Source: Tepidamorphaceae bacterium (GTDB taxonomy: Bacteria > Pseudomonadota > Alphaproteobacteria > Rhizobiales > Tepidamorphaceae). Taken from it: 64,000 nucleotides of DNA. Where the stretch lies: NCBI GenBank assembly GCA_028279445.1, contig JANQNT010000031.1, forward strand, positions 57,955 through 121,954. The letters are read 5' to 3'. The translations under genes were made by a program, and so were the position numbers. Under the pieces are notes generated by a model that saw nothing but the letters and a program-made list of their open reading frames with translations, ran no database searches and was not told the DNA's origin. Positions within the stretch are counted from its first letter, which is position 1. Each line of letters starts with the position of its first letter. Below are positions 43,578-51,271 of the stretch, piece by piece.

Positions 43578-46500
43578 ATGCCCGACAAGCAGCCGACACC
43601 CGCGCCACATACCTTGGCCGAGGGGGCGGGCTTCACGCCCAACCCGCCGAGCCCCTTCGTGGAGCTCGGTGTGATGTCCTGCTTCTCCTTCCTGCGCGGG
43701 GCATCCGACGCGGTCGACATCGCGATGCGTGCCGCGCAACTTGGCTACGACGCCATCGGCATTGCCGACCGGAATACGCTCGCCGGCATCGTGCGGCTGC
43801 ACAAGGAAGCCGGCACTGCGTGTCTGCGGCCCATCATCGGTTGCCGTGTGGTGCTGAGCGATGGCGCCGCCTTCCTTGCCTACCCGACGGACCGGGACGC
43901 CTATGGCCGTCTCTGCCGGCTGTTGTCGAAGGGCAAGATGCGCACGCCAGATGGCGATTGGCAGGACAAGGGCCGCTGCGACCTGACGCTTGCCGATCTC
44001 GCCAGCCATCAGGACGGCATGATCCTGATCGTGCTGCCGGGCGCGGATCTCGATCGTTTCGAGGCGCGGCTGCCGGCGCTCGCCAAGGCACTGCTGTCGC
44101 TGACCCATGTGGCGGCGAGCCATCTTTATCGCGGCGACGATGCCGCGCGCATTCACCGGCTCGATCAGCTTGCCGGGCGTAACGGTCTGAAGATCGTCGC
44201 CACCAACGACGTGCACTACCACGCACCCGAACGCCGCCCGCTGCAGGACGTGATGACCTGCATCCGCGAGAAGACGACGATTGCCGAAGCCGGCTTCCTG
44301 CTGCACGCCAACGCGGAGCGGCACCTGAAGTCGCCACAGCAGATGATGCAGCTCTTCGTCGCGTGGCCCGAGGCGATCCGCGAGAGTCGTCGTATCGCCG
44401 ATCGATGCACATTCTCCCTCGACGAGTTGCGCTACGAATATCCGGAAGACAACGTCCCCGCCGGACGCACGCCACAGCAGCATCTCGAAGCGCTGGTGGA
44501 GGAGGGGCTGGCGTGGCGCTATCCCGACGGCGTGTCGCGCGAGGTGCGCGCCACGCTGGCGCGCGAGCTCAAGCTGATCGCGAAGCTCGACATCGCCCGC
44601 TACTTCCTCACCGTGTACGAGGTGGTGCGTTACGCGCGCGGCCTTGATCCGCCGATCCTGTGCCAGGGGCGCGGGTCCGCCGCCAACAGCGCGGTGTGCT
44701 ACGTGCTCGGCATCACCGCCGTCGATCCCGCCCAGAACGATCTGCTGTTTGAGCGCTTCGTCTCCCAGGAGCGCAAGGAACCGCCCGATATCGACGTCGA
44801 TTTCGAGCACGAGCGGCGCGAGGAGGTGATCCAGCACATCTACGCGACCTACGGGCGCGAGCACGCGGGGCTCTGCGCCACGGTGATCCACTACCGGCCG
44901 CGTTCGGCGATCCGCGAAGTGGGCAAGGTGATGGGCCTTTCGGAGGATGTCACCGCCGCGCTCGCCAAGACCGTGTGGGGCAGCATGGGCAAGGGCTTCG
45001 ATCCGGCCCAGCTTGCCGAGGCCGGTCTCGATGCGCGCGATCCGACGCTGCGCCGGGCGGTGAAGCTCGCCGGCGAATTGATCGGCATGCCGCGGCACCT
45101 CTCGCAGCATGTCGGCGGCTTCATCCTGACCCGCCCGCCGCTGACAGAGACCGTGCCCGTCGGCAACGGGGCCATGCCCGAGCGCAGTTTTATCGAATGG
45201 GACAAGGACGACATCGACACCCTGGGCATCCTCAAGATCGACGTGCTGGCGCTCGGCATGCTGACCTGCATCCGCAAGTGCTTCGACCTGATCGCCGCCC
45301 ATTACGGCACGCGCCATACGCTCGCGTCCCTGCCGCAGGAAGACGGGGCCGTCTACGACATGCTGTGCAAGGGGGACTCCATCGGCGTCTTCCAGGTGGA
45401 AAGCCGGGCGCAGATGAACATGCTGCCCAGGCTTAGACCGCGTTGCTTCTACGATCTCGTCATCCAGGTGGCGATCGTGCGGCCCGGCCCGATCCAGGGC
45501 GACATGGTGCACCCCTATCTCAGGCGGCGCTCGGGCAAGGAGGATGTCTCCTTTCCATCGCCGGGCGCGGCGCACGGGCCGCCTGACGAACTGGAGCGCA
45601 TCCTCAGGCGCACGCTCGGCGTGCCGATTTTCCAGGAGCAGGCGATGAAGATCGCCATGGTCGCGGCGGAGTTCTCGCCCGTCGAAGCGAACCAGCTCAG
45701 GAAGGCGATGGCGACCTTCCGTTCGCGCGGGCAATTGAGCCGGCACCGCGACAAGATGGTCTCCCGCATGGTGGCGCGCGGCTACGACCCGGACTTCGCC
45801 GCGCGTTGCTTCTCGCAGATCGAGGGGTTCGGCGAATACGGCTTCCCGGAAAGCCACGCGGCGAGCTTCGCCCATCTCGTCTACGTGTCGAGCTGGATCA
45901 AGTGCCACTATCCGGAGGTTTTCGCCTGCGGGCTCCTGAACGCTCAGCCGATGGGCTTCTACGCACCGGCGCAGATCGTGCGCGACGCGCGCGAACACGG
46001 CGTCAGCGTGCATCCGCCCGACGTCAACATGAGCGACTGGGACAACACGCTGGAGCCGCTGGCGCCGGGTGCATACGCGTTGCGGCTGGGGCTGCGCCAG
46101 GTGGACGGGCTCGCCCGCACCGAGGCCGACAGGCTGATTGCCGCGCGCGACGAGCCCTATCCCGACATTGCCGAGTTGCGGCGGCGGTCGCGGATTAGGG
46201 TTGCCGCCATCCGCACGCTCGCGGCGGCGGATGCCTTCCGTTCCATGGGGCTCGACCGGCGTCAGGCATTGTGGGAGGCGCGGGCGCTGAAGTCTGCGCC
46301 GGAGCTGCCGCTGTTTGCCTTCGCCGAGACGCACGACGAAGGCGAAGAGGGCCCCGTCGCGCTTCCCGCGATGCCGCTTGGCGAGCATGTCGTCGCCGAC
46401 TACCAGACGCTGCGCCTGTCCCTGAAGGCGCACCCCATGTCCTTCCTGCGCGACGGCCTGGCGGCGAAACGCTTCGTCACGGCGCGGGCTCTGGGGATCT

Positions 46501-46895
46501 GCGTCAACGCCCAGCGGGTGTCGCTGGCGGGTCTTGTGCTGGTGCGCCAGCGCCCGGGCAGTGCGAAGGGCGTGTGTTTCATCACGCTGGAGGACGAGAC
46601 CGGTGTCGCCAATCTCGTCATCTGGCCGAAGGTGATGCGACGCTACCGCCGGGTGATCATGCGCGCCCGGCTCATCGCCGTGCACGGCCCGATCCAGAAG
46701 GACGCCGAATCGGGTGTCATTCACGTGGTGGCGAACCACCTGGAAGACCGCAGCGGCGACCTCGCGCAGCTCTCGCCGGACCTGTTCGTCAATCCCCTGT
46801 CGCACGCCGACGAGGTGGTCAAGCCGATCCCGCCCAGTACCCAGCGCCACCCCCGCAACGTGTCGGTAATCCCCAAGTCGCGCGACTTTCACTGA
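43578..46895 (+). CDS. dnaE2: DnaE2, error-prone DNA polymerase III alpha subunit
   Basis: The 1105-residue protein has an N-terminal PHP domain (ELGVMSCFSFLRGASDAVD onward), the polymerase core with catalytic aspartates in PDIDVDFEHERR (D404, D406), and the C-terminal fingers, HhH and OB parts (VSLAGLVLVRQRPGSAKGVCFITLEDETG). It lacks the long C terminus and clamp-binding tail of replicative DnaE1, as expected for DnaE2. It is the last gene of the LexA-controlled mutasome and does lesion bypass with ImuA and ImuB. No terminator is obvious after it. Confidence 0.95.
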   Translation: MPDKQPTPAPHTLAEGAGFTPNPPSPFVELGVMSCFSFLRGASDAVDIAMRAAQLGYDAIGIADRNTLAGIVRLHKEAGTACLRPIIGCRVVLSDGAAFLAYPTDRDAYGRLCRLLSKGKMRTPDGDWQDKGRCDLTLADLASHQDGMILIVLPGADLDRFEARLPALAKALLSLTHVAASHLYRGDDAARIHRLDQLAGRNGLKIVATNDVHYHAPERRPLQDVMTCIREKTTIAEAGFLLHANAERHLKSPQQMMQLFVAWPEAIRESRRIADRCTFSLDELRYEYPEDNVPAGRTPQQHLEALVEEGLAWRYPDGVSREVRATLARELKLIAKLDIARYFLTVYEVVRYARGLDPPILCQGRGSAANSAVCYVLGITAVDPAQNDLLFERFVSQERKEPPDIDVDFEHERREEVIQHIYATYGREHAGLCATVIHYRPRSAIREVGKVMGLSEDVTAALAKTVWGSMGKGFDPAQLAEAGLDARDPTLRRAVKLAGELIGMPRHLSQHVGGFILTRPPLTETVPVGNGAMPERSFIEWDKDDIDTLGILKIDVLALGMLTCIRKCFDLIAAHYGTRHTLASLPQEDGAVYDMLCKGDSIGVFQVESRAQMNMLPRLRPRCFYDLVIQVAIVRPGPIQGDMVHPYLRRRSGKEDVSFPSPGAAHGPPDELERILRRTLGVPIFQEQAMKIAMVAAEFSPVEANQLRKAMATFRSRGQLSRHRDKMVSRMVARGYDPDFAARCFSQIEGFGEYGFPESHAASFAHLVYVSSWIKCHYPEVFACGLLNAQPMGFYAPAQIVRDAREHGVSVHPPDVNMSDWDNTLEPLAPGAYALRLGLRQVDGLARTEADRLIAARDEPYPDIAELRRRSRIRVAAIRTLAAADAFRSMGLDRRQALWEARALKSAPELPLFAFAETHDEGEEGPVALPAMPLGEHVVADYQTLRLSLKAHPMSFLRDGLAAKRFVTARALGICVNAQRVSLAGLVLVRQRPGSAKGVCFITLEDETGVANLVIWPKVMRRYRRVIMRARLIAVHGPIQKDAESGVIHVVANHLEDRSGDLAQLSPDLFVNPLSHADEVVKPIPPSTQRHPRNVSVIPKSRDFH

Positions 46896-46952
46896 AACCG
46901 AGGGCAGCCGCATGTGGCGTCGCACGGTTGACTCCGGGCGTTTCTCCAATAA

Positions 46953-46968
46953 TTAATTGGTCAATTAA
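46953..46968. promoter_or_regulatory. palindrome upstream of the glutamine synthetase gene
   Basis: TTAATTG-GT-CAATTAA has two perfect 7-bp arms in an AT-rich stretch 80 bp before the synthetase start. A TetR-family gene lies just beyond the synthetase, and the size suits a TetR-type operator. Related TTAA/CAAT half-sites occur near 49345-49365 upstream of the MetX-like gene. Function is inferred. Confidence 0.5.
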
Positions 46969-47047
46969 ATATTTTTCGGAAGTACCCGCTCGCCACAAAC
47001 CAGAGCCCGTGCATGCACGCGGGCCCATTCCAGAGAGGCAAGACACC

Positions 47048-48415
47048 ATGGCCGCCAAGTCATCCGCCAAGGCCAAGAAACTCAAGACGCAGCTCGCCGA
47101 GGCCGGCGTCAAATTCCTGCTGCCGAGCTACGTCGACATGCACGGCGCGTCCAAGAGCAAGATGGTCCCCATCGACCATTTCGACCGCATGATGGACGGT
47201 TCGGAACTGTGCACCGGTGCCGCACTTGAAGGCGTGCCGCAGGACGTCAGCGACGAGGAGGTCGCCGCGCATCCTGATCCCGCGTCCTGCGCCGTGCTGC
47301 CCTGGCGGCGCGACGTTGCCTGGTTTGCCAGCGACCTGTGGTGCGAGGGCAAGCCGTTCGAACCGTGTAGCCGCAACATCCTCAAGCGCGTGCTCGCCAG
47401 GGCCGCGGACATGGGCTACGGCGTCAATCTCGGCGTTGAGGCTGAGTTCTTCGTGCTGCGCACCGACGAAGACGGCGACTATGCGCCCGTCAGCTTGCGC
47501 AAGAACCTGGCAAAGCCCGCCTATGACGTGCCGCGCCTGCTCGACAACCTCGACTGGATCGGCGAACTGGTCGACGCCATGAACGAGCTTGGCTGGGATG
47601 TCTATTCCTTCGACCACGAGGACGGCATCGGCCAGTTCGAGATCGACTTTGCCTATGACGATTGCCTGACCATGGCGGATCGCTACGTGTTCTTCCGCCG
47701 CATGGCCGACGAGATCGCGCGCCGGCACGGCGGGTTCGCGACCTTCATGCCGAAGCCGTTCCCGAACTTCGCCGGCAGCGGGGCGCACTACAACATGTCG
47801 CTGCGCGACCTGAAGAGTGGCGAGAACCTGTGCAAGCTGAAGCCGGAGAAGGACCCGCGCGGTTGCGGCCTCACCGAGGTCGGCTACCAGTTCGTCGCCG
47901 GCATGCTGCGCCACCTGCCGGCGATCTGCGCGGTCGTCGCGCCCACCGTCAACAGCTACAAGCGGCTGATCCTGAAAGGCTCCAACTCCGGTCTGACCTG
48001 GGCGCCGATCTTCCAGTGCTACGGCGACAACAACCGCACCAACACGGTGCGCATCCCGCTTGGCGGCGGGCGCATGGAGCTGCGCGCGGCCGATCCCATG
48101 AGCAATCCGTATCTGGGCGCGGCGATGGTCATCGCGGCGGGGCTCGAGGGCATCGCCGAAGGGCTCGACCCCGGCGATCCGCACCTTGAGAACATGTACG
48201 AGAAGTCCGACGCCGAACTGAAGAAGATGGGCATCAGGATGCTGCCGCGCACGCTGGGCGAGGCGCTTGATGAATTCGCCGCCGACCCGCTCGGCAAACA
48301 GGTCTTCGGCGCCGAGATGCATGACGCCTGGCTCGCCTTCAAGCGCGACGAGTGGCTTGGCTATCTCAACCACGTCTCCGACTGGGAGAAAGAGCGCTAC
48401 CTGAACTTCTACTGA
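47048..48415 (+). CDS. glnT: glutamine synthetase-like, type III/GlnT or gamma-glutamylmethylamide synthetase
   Basis: The 455-residue protein is a glutamine synthetase-superfamily ligase of the type III (GlnT) kind: VDMHGASKSKMVPIDHF, EAEFFVLR, HEDGIGQFEIDF, GSGAHYNMSL, NSYKRL and RMELRAADPMSNPYLGAA. It joins glutamate with ammonia or an alkylamine using ATP. Close relatives include GmaS, which makes gamma-glutamylmethylamide from methylamine, and in a genome rich in demethylation genes that is a serious option, but no mgs or mgd genes are nearby. GAGAGG precedes the ATG. It is followed by a long hairpin and a convergent TetR gene. Confidence 0.75.
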   Translation: MAAKSSAKAKKLKTQLAEAGVKFLLPSYVDMHGASKSKMVPIDHFDRMMDGSELCTGAALEGVPQDVSDEEVAAHPDPASCAVLPWRRDVAWFASDLWCEGKPFEPCSRNILKRVLARAADMGYGVNLGVEAEFFVLRTDEDGDYAPVSLRKNLAKPAYDVPRLLDNLDWIGELVDAMNELGWDVYSFDHEDGIGQFEIDFAYDDCLTMADRYVFFRRMADEIARRHGGFATFMPKPFPNFAGSGAHYNMSLRDLKSGENLCKLKPEKDPRGCGLTEVGYQFVAGMLRHLPAICAVVAPTVNSYKRLILKGSNSGLTWAPIFQCYGDNNRTNTVRIPLGGGRMELRAADPMSNPYLGAAMVIAAGLEGIAEGLDPGDPHLENMYEKSDAELKKMGIRMLPRTLGEALDEFAADPLGKQVFGAEMHDAWLAFKRDEWLGYLNHVSDWEKERYLNFY

Positions 48416-48440
48416 GCGGTTTGTCTCTTATCTGACTGCG

Positions 48441-48513
48441 CCAGCCCACTCCCCCGGCCCAACCACCCTATCGAGGGTACCCTTGGGGTGGTTGGGCCGG
48501 GGGAGTGGGCTGG
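48441..48513. terminator. very long hairpin between convergent genes
   Basis: Two 28-base arms (48441-48468 and 48486-48513) are perfectly complementary, joined by 17 bases that include AGGGTACCCT. The arms are GC-rich and begin CCAGCCCACTCCCCCGG. It lies between the synthetase gene (+) and the TetR gene (-), where a bidirectional terminator is expected, but the stem is much longer than normal and no T-tract follows. It may be a mobile or repeated hairpin used as a terminator. Confidence 0.7.
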
Positions 48514-48594
48514 AACCGAAAAATAAACTGGCCGGCGCAGCAGGAAAACAAGAATGCTCGGCTGGGGGCGCCCGAAGCGCTCCAGGGTTCTGCC

Positions 48595-49242
48595 CTAGGC
48601 CGTCGCGTGACCGGTTTCGTAGCCGAGCTTGCGCCAGAGAAGGCCTTCGAAGGTCTCCACCGATGCGGCCACGTCGAAGCCGTCGACGATGCGCGCGCGC
48701 ACCATCGCGCCATCGAGGAAGGTGGAAATCAGGTCCGAGACCTGGGCGGGGCTGGCGGTGCTGAAAATGCCGTCGGTGATCCCGCGCCGCACGCAATCCG
48801 TCAGCAGCGACCTTTCGGTTTCGTAGAAGCGCGCGATCGCCGCGTCGATGCGCGCGGAGCGCGTGGCGGTCAGCTTGCTGTCGATGCTGAGCCGCATCAT
48901 CCTGCTCAACGCGCCGACCTGCTCGACATGGGTGCGCAGCCATTTGCGGATGCGCGCGGCGGGGTCGTCGTCGTCGCGGCTGAGGATCCGGAAATGCTCG
49001 AAGGCCTGGTCGATCGCATATTCGATCGACGTGCTGATCAGATCGTCCTTGTCCTTGAAGTAGTAGTAGATCATGGCGGTGGTGACGCCCGCCTTGTCAC
49101 CGATCTCCTTGATCGTCACCGCGCCGGTGCCGCGGACCGAAACCAACTCGAAGGCGCTGCGCTTGAGCACCTCGGCGGTGTCTTCCGCGTCAACGCGTGC
49201 CCGCGGACGCCCCACCTTTCGAATTGTGCCGTGTCTTGTCAT
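48595..49242 (-). CDS. TetR-family transcriptional regulator
   Basis: The 215-residue protein has the TetR helix-turn-helix (TIKEIGDKAGVTTAMIYYYFKDKDDLI) and an all-helical ligand domain. The ATG used starts a basic lead, MTRHGTIRKVGRPRARV, typical before the motif; an upstream in-frame extension of 33 residues is unlike the family. It is divergent from the MetX-like gene and convergent with the synthetase gene. Palindromic AT-rich sites near 46953 and in the divergent gap are candidate operators. It may control one or both neighbours. Confidence 0.85.
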   Translation of the reverse strand: MTRHGTIRKVGRPRARVDAEDTAEVLKRSAFELVSVRGTGAVTIKEIGDKAGVTTAMIYYYFKDKDDLISTSIEYAIDQAFEHFRILSRDDDDPAARIRKWLRTHVEQVGALSRMMRLSIDSKLTATRSARIDAAIARFYETERSLLTDCVRRGITDGIFSTASPAQVSDLISTFLDGAMVRARIVDGFDVAASVETFEGLLWRKLGYETGHATA

Positions 49243-49396
49243 TGATATTAATCTGGCTGCCGGGCCGCACGGGTCAATCCGTGCCGGTTGCGTTGCGTAT
49301 TGAAAATACAGGACGCGTTGCGTGATGCCGCGCGCGCGCATTAAATTAACTCATCAATCAATTGGGTGCCAACGCGCGAATGCGCAAGGGCGGAAG

Positions 49397-50392
49397 ATGC
49401 CGATTTTCACCGCAACCGACTTCACGCTGCAATGCGGCGTGACGATGGACGAAATACACCTCTCCTATGAGGTGTATGGCAGCCTCAACGCCGCGCGCAA
49501 CAATCTGGTCGTGTTCCCGACCTATTACACCGGTCGACAGCACAGCAACGCGCCCTATTTCGGCCCGGGCCGCGCGCTCGATCCGGCCAACCACATGATC
49601 CTGGTGCCCTGTCTCATCGGCAATGGCGAATCCTCTTCGCCCAGCAATACGCAAGGCGCATTTGCCGGCGCCAGTTTTCCGTCCGTGACGGTGCATGACA
49701 ACGTGCGTCTGCAGAAGCAGTTGATCGACGCGCTGTTTCCCGTCGACACGATCGCGCTGGTCATCGGCTGGTCGATGGGCGGCCTGCAGGCCTACGAATG
49801 GGCCGTGCAGCACGGTGCCGGGGTGGCGCGCATCCTGCCGTTCTGCGCCACCGCGCGCTGCGCGCCACACAACCATGTCTTCCTGGAAGGCGTGAAAGCG
49901 GCGCTGCAGGCCGATCGCGATTTCGCCGACGGCAGTATTCCGCAGGCAGGTCTGCGCGCCTTCGGCCGTGTCTATGCCGGCTGGGCCTATTCGCAGGCCT
50001 TCTTCGACAAGGAGCTCTACCGGGCCATTGGCTTTGATTCCGCCGAGGCACTGCTTGCCGATTGGGAGCAGGATCATCTGAACTGGGACGCCCACGATCT
50101 GCTGTGCAAGCTTGCCACCTGGCAGTCCGCCGATGTTTCCCGCAACACGGTGCACCGGGGCAATTTCGAAGCTGCCATGGGCAAGATCCGGGCGCGGGCG
50201 ATCGTCATGCCCTCGACCAGCGATCTCTACTTCACCAACGCGCGGTGCCTGGAGGAGGCGGCGCTGATCCCCAGGGCGGAGTTCCGTCCGTTCCAGTCGC
50301 AGTGGGGCCACTGCGCGGCGACGCCCTCGGCGCCCGATCCCGCCTTCATGGATTTTCTGGACGCCGCCATCGCCGATCTGCTGGCGCGCTAG
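49397..50392 (+). CDS. MetX-like alpha/beta-fold acyltransferase/hydrolase
   Basis: The 331-residue protein resembles homoserine O-acetyltransferase: VFPTYYTGRQ at the oxyanion region, nucleophile elbow GWSMGGLQAYEW, a late Asp in STSDLYF and His in QWGHCA. It is shorter than typical MetX and has no methionine genes beside it, so it may act on another substrate. The ATG has GGGCGGAAG upstream. It is divergent from the TetR gene. The stop codon overlaps the first base of an intergenic repeat. Confidence 0.75.
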   Translation: MPIFTATDFTLQCGVTMDEIHLSYEVYGSLNAARNNLVVFPTYYTGRQHSNAPYFGPGRALDPANHMILVPCLIGNGESSSPSNTQGAFAGASFPSVTVHDNVRLQKQLIDALFPVDTIALVIGWSMGGLQAYEWAVQHGAGVARILPFCATARCAPHNHVFLEGVKAALQADRDFADGSIPQAGLRAFGRVYAGWAYSQAFFDKELYRAIGFDSAEALLADWEQDHLNWDAHDLLCKLATWQSADVSRNTVHRGNFEAAMGKIRARAIVMPSTSDLYFTNARCLEEAALIPRAEFRPFQSQWGHCAATPSAPDPAFMDFLDAAIADLLAR

Positions 50393-50492
50393 AGCATGAT
50401 CCCGAAAAGTGGATACCGGTTTTCGGATAAGATCATGCTCAAACAAAGGGATAGAGCCCCATTCTGATTCAATCAGAATGGAAAAGGTCTAG
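50392..50492. repeat. Rhizobiales-type intergenic repeat with two hairpins
   Basis: First hairpin: GAGCATGATC (50392-50401) pairs with GATCATGCTC (50431-50440), and inside it CCGAAAA (50402-50408) pairs with TTTTCGG (50420-50426). Second hairpin: CCATTCTGATT-C-AATCAGAATGG (50459-50481). The core matches the shorter copy at 41223-41260. Such sequences are common in Rhizobiales intergenic DNA as I recall. It begins at the last base of the MetX-like gene's stop codon and may serve as its terminator. Confidence 0.8.
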
Positions 50493-50501
50493 GTCTAGGC
50501 G

Positions 50502-51119
50502 CTATCTCGCCAGCCGTTCGCCGATCAGCCGTGCCATCGCTGATACGTGGAATGTCATCCAGCAGGCGATACCGATGAACTTGGCGCCGTCCTCGACCGC
50601 CACCACCACCGAACTGGTGCTGTGCAGGACGATATCGATACCGAGGCTGATGCCCAGGAAGGTGCCGGCCAGCACGAACATCAACGCGTCGGCGGCAAGG
50701 ATCTGCCGCGCGCTGATGATCATGTAGGCGAGGCCGAGCAGGACGTATGCGCCGAGAACGGCGGTCTGCGGAATACCGATCTTCGGCGCGAGGTTCTCGT
50801 GGAACAGGAAGGCGTCGTCGAAGCCGAGCCAGGCCGTCAGCGCACCGGCGGCGATTGCGAACAGGGTCGGCTGCGCCCACCCCGATATGCGCTACAGCAT
50901 GCCTGCGGCGAACAGGCATACGCCGGCGGTCGCGATCCACATCAGCACGCCGAGGGTCGACATGATGCCGTAATAGGTCTTGCAGCAGCGCTCGGCCACT
51001 TCCGCGGCGACCATCGGGTCGAGGAACAGCAGCCGCGGATCGACATAGCCCTGCGCCATCACGGCGGCGACCATCGTCATCGGCACCACCACCGCGGCAA
51101 ATCTCACGATCGTCGTCAT
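50502..51119 (-). pseudogene. polytopic membrane protein gene interrupted by an in-frame amber codon
   Basis: The minus-strand frame from 51119 to 50502 codes for a hydrophobic protein of about 205 residues, but codon 76 (50892-50894) is TAG. Both halves are in the same frame and both read as membrane helices (LGVLMWIATAGVCLFAAGML before; PTLFAIAAGALTAWLGFDDAFLFHEN after). A motif with acidic and His residues (FDDAFLFHEN, VAVEDGAKFIGIACWMTFH) looks functional in relatives. The simplest reading is a point nonsense mutation or a sequencing error. The family is not recognised. It is divergent from copA, whose metal promoter lies just upstream. Confidence 0.7.
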
Positions 51120-51219
51120 ACGCACTCTCTGGTCAGTACGGACACGCCGGGTCCGCACGCTGGCAAACACCGCAGTGCGACTGAAAAAGGTAAACACCGG
51201 GCAGATCGGCCGGGCATGC

Positions 51220-51250
51220 TTGACCTTCCTGTTGCTGGAAGCCTTATCTG
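51220..51250 (+). promoter_or_regulatory. MerR/CueR-type promoter of copA
   Basis: TTGACC (51220-51225) and TATCTG (51245-51250) are separated by 19 bp, the stretched spacing used by MerR-family activators. A dyad CTTCC-N7-GGAAG (51225-51241) sits in the spacer, matching the CueR operator layout. The regulator is probably the cueR gene at 53674. Confidence 0.8.
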
Positions 51251-51271
51251 TCGGTCAGAGACCCTTCGTTC

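Noticed and set aside
43479..46949. Very long open frame on the minus strand opposite dnaE2
   Set aside because: The translation is low-complexity and rich in His, Arg and Gly, matches no fold, and is the usual mirror of high-GC coding DNA; DnaE2 on the plus strand has full motifs.
50892..50894. TAG codon as a pyrrolysine site
   Set aside because: MttB proteins are present but neither uses TAG, no pyl genes were seen, and the interrupted protein is an unrelated membrane protein. A nonsense change is far simpler.
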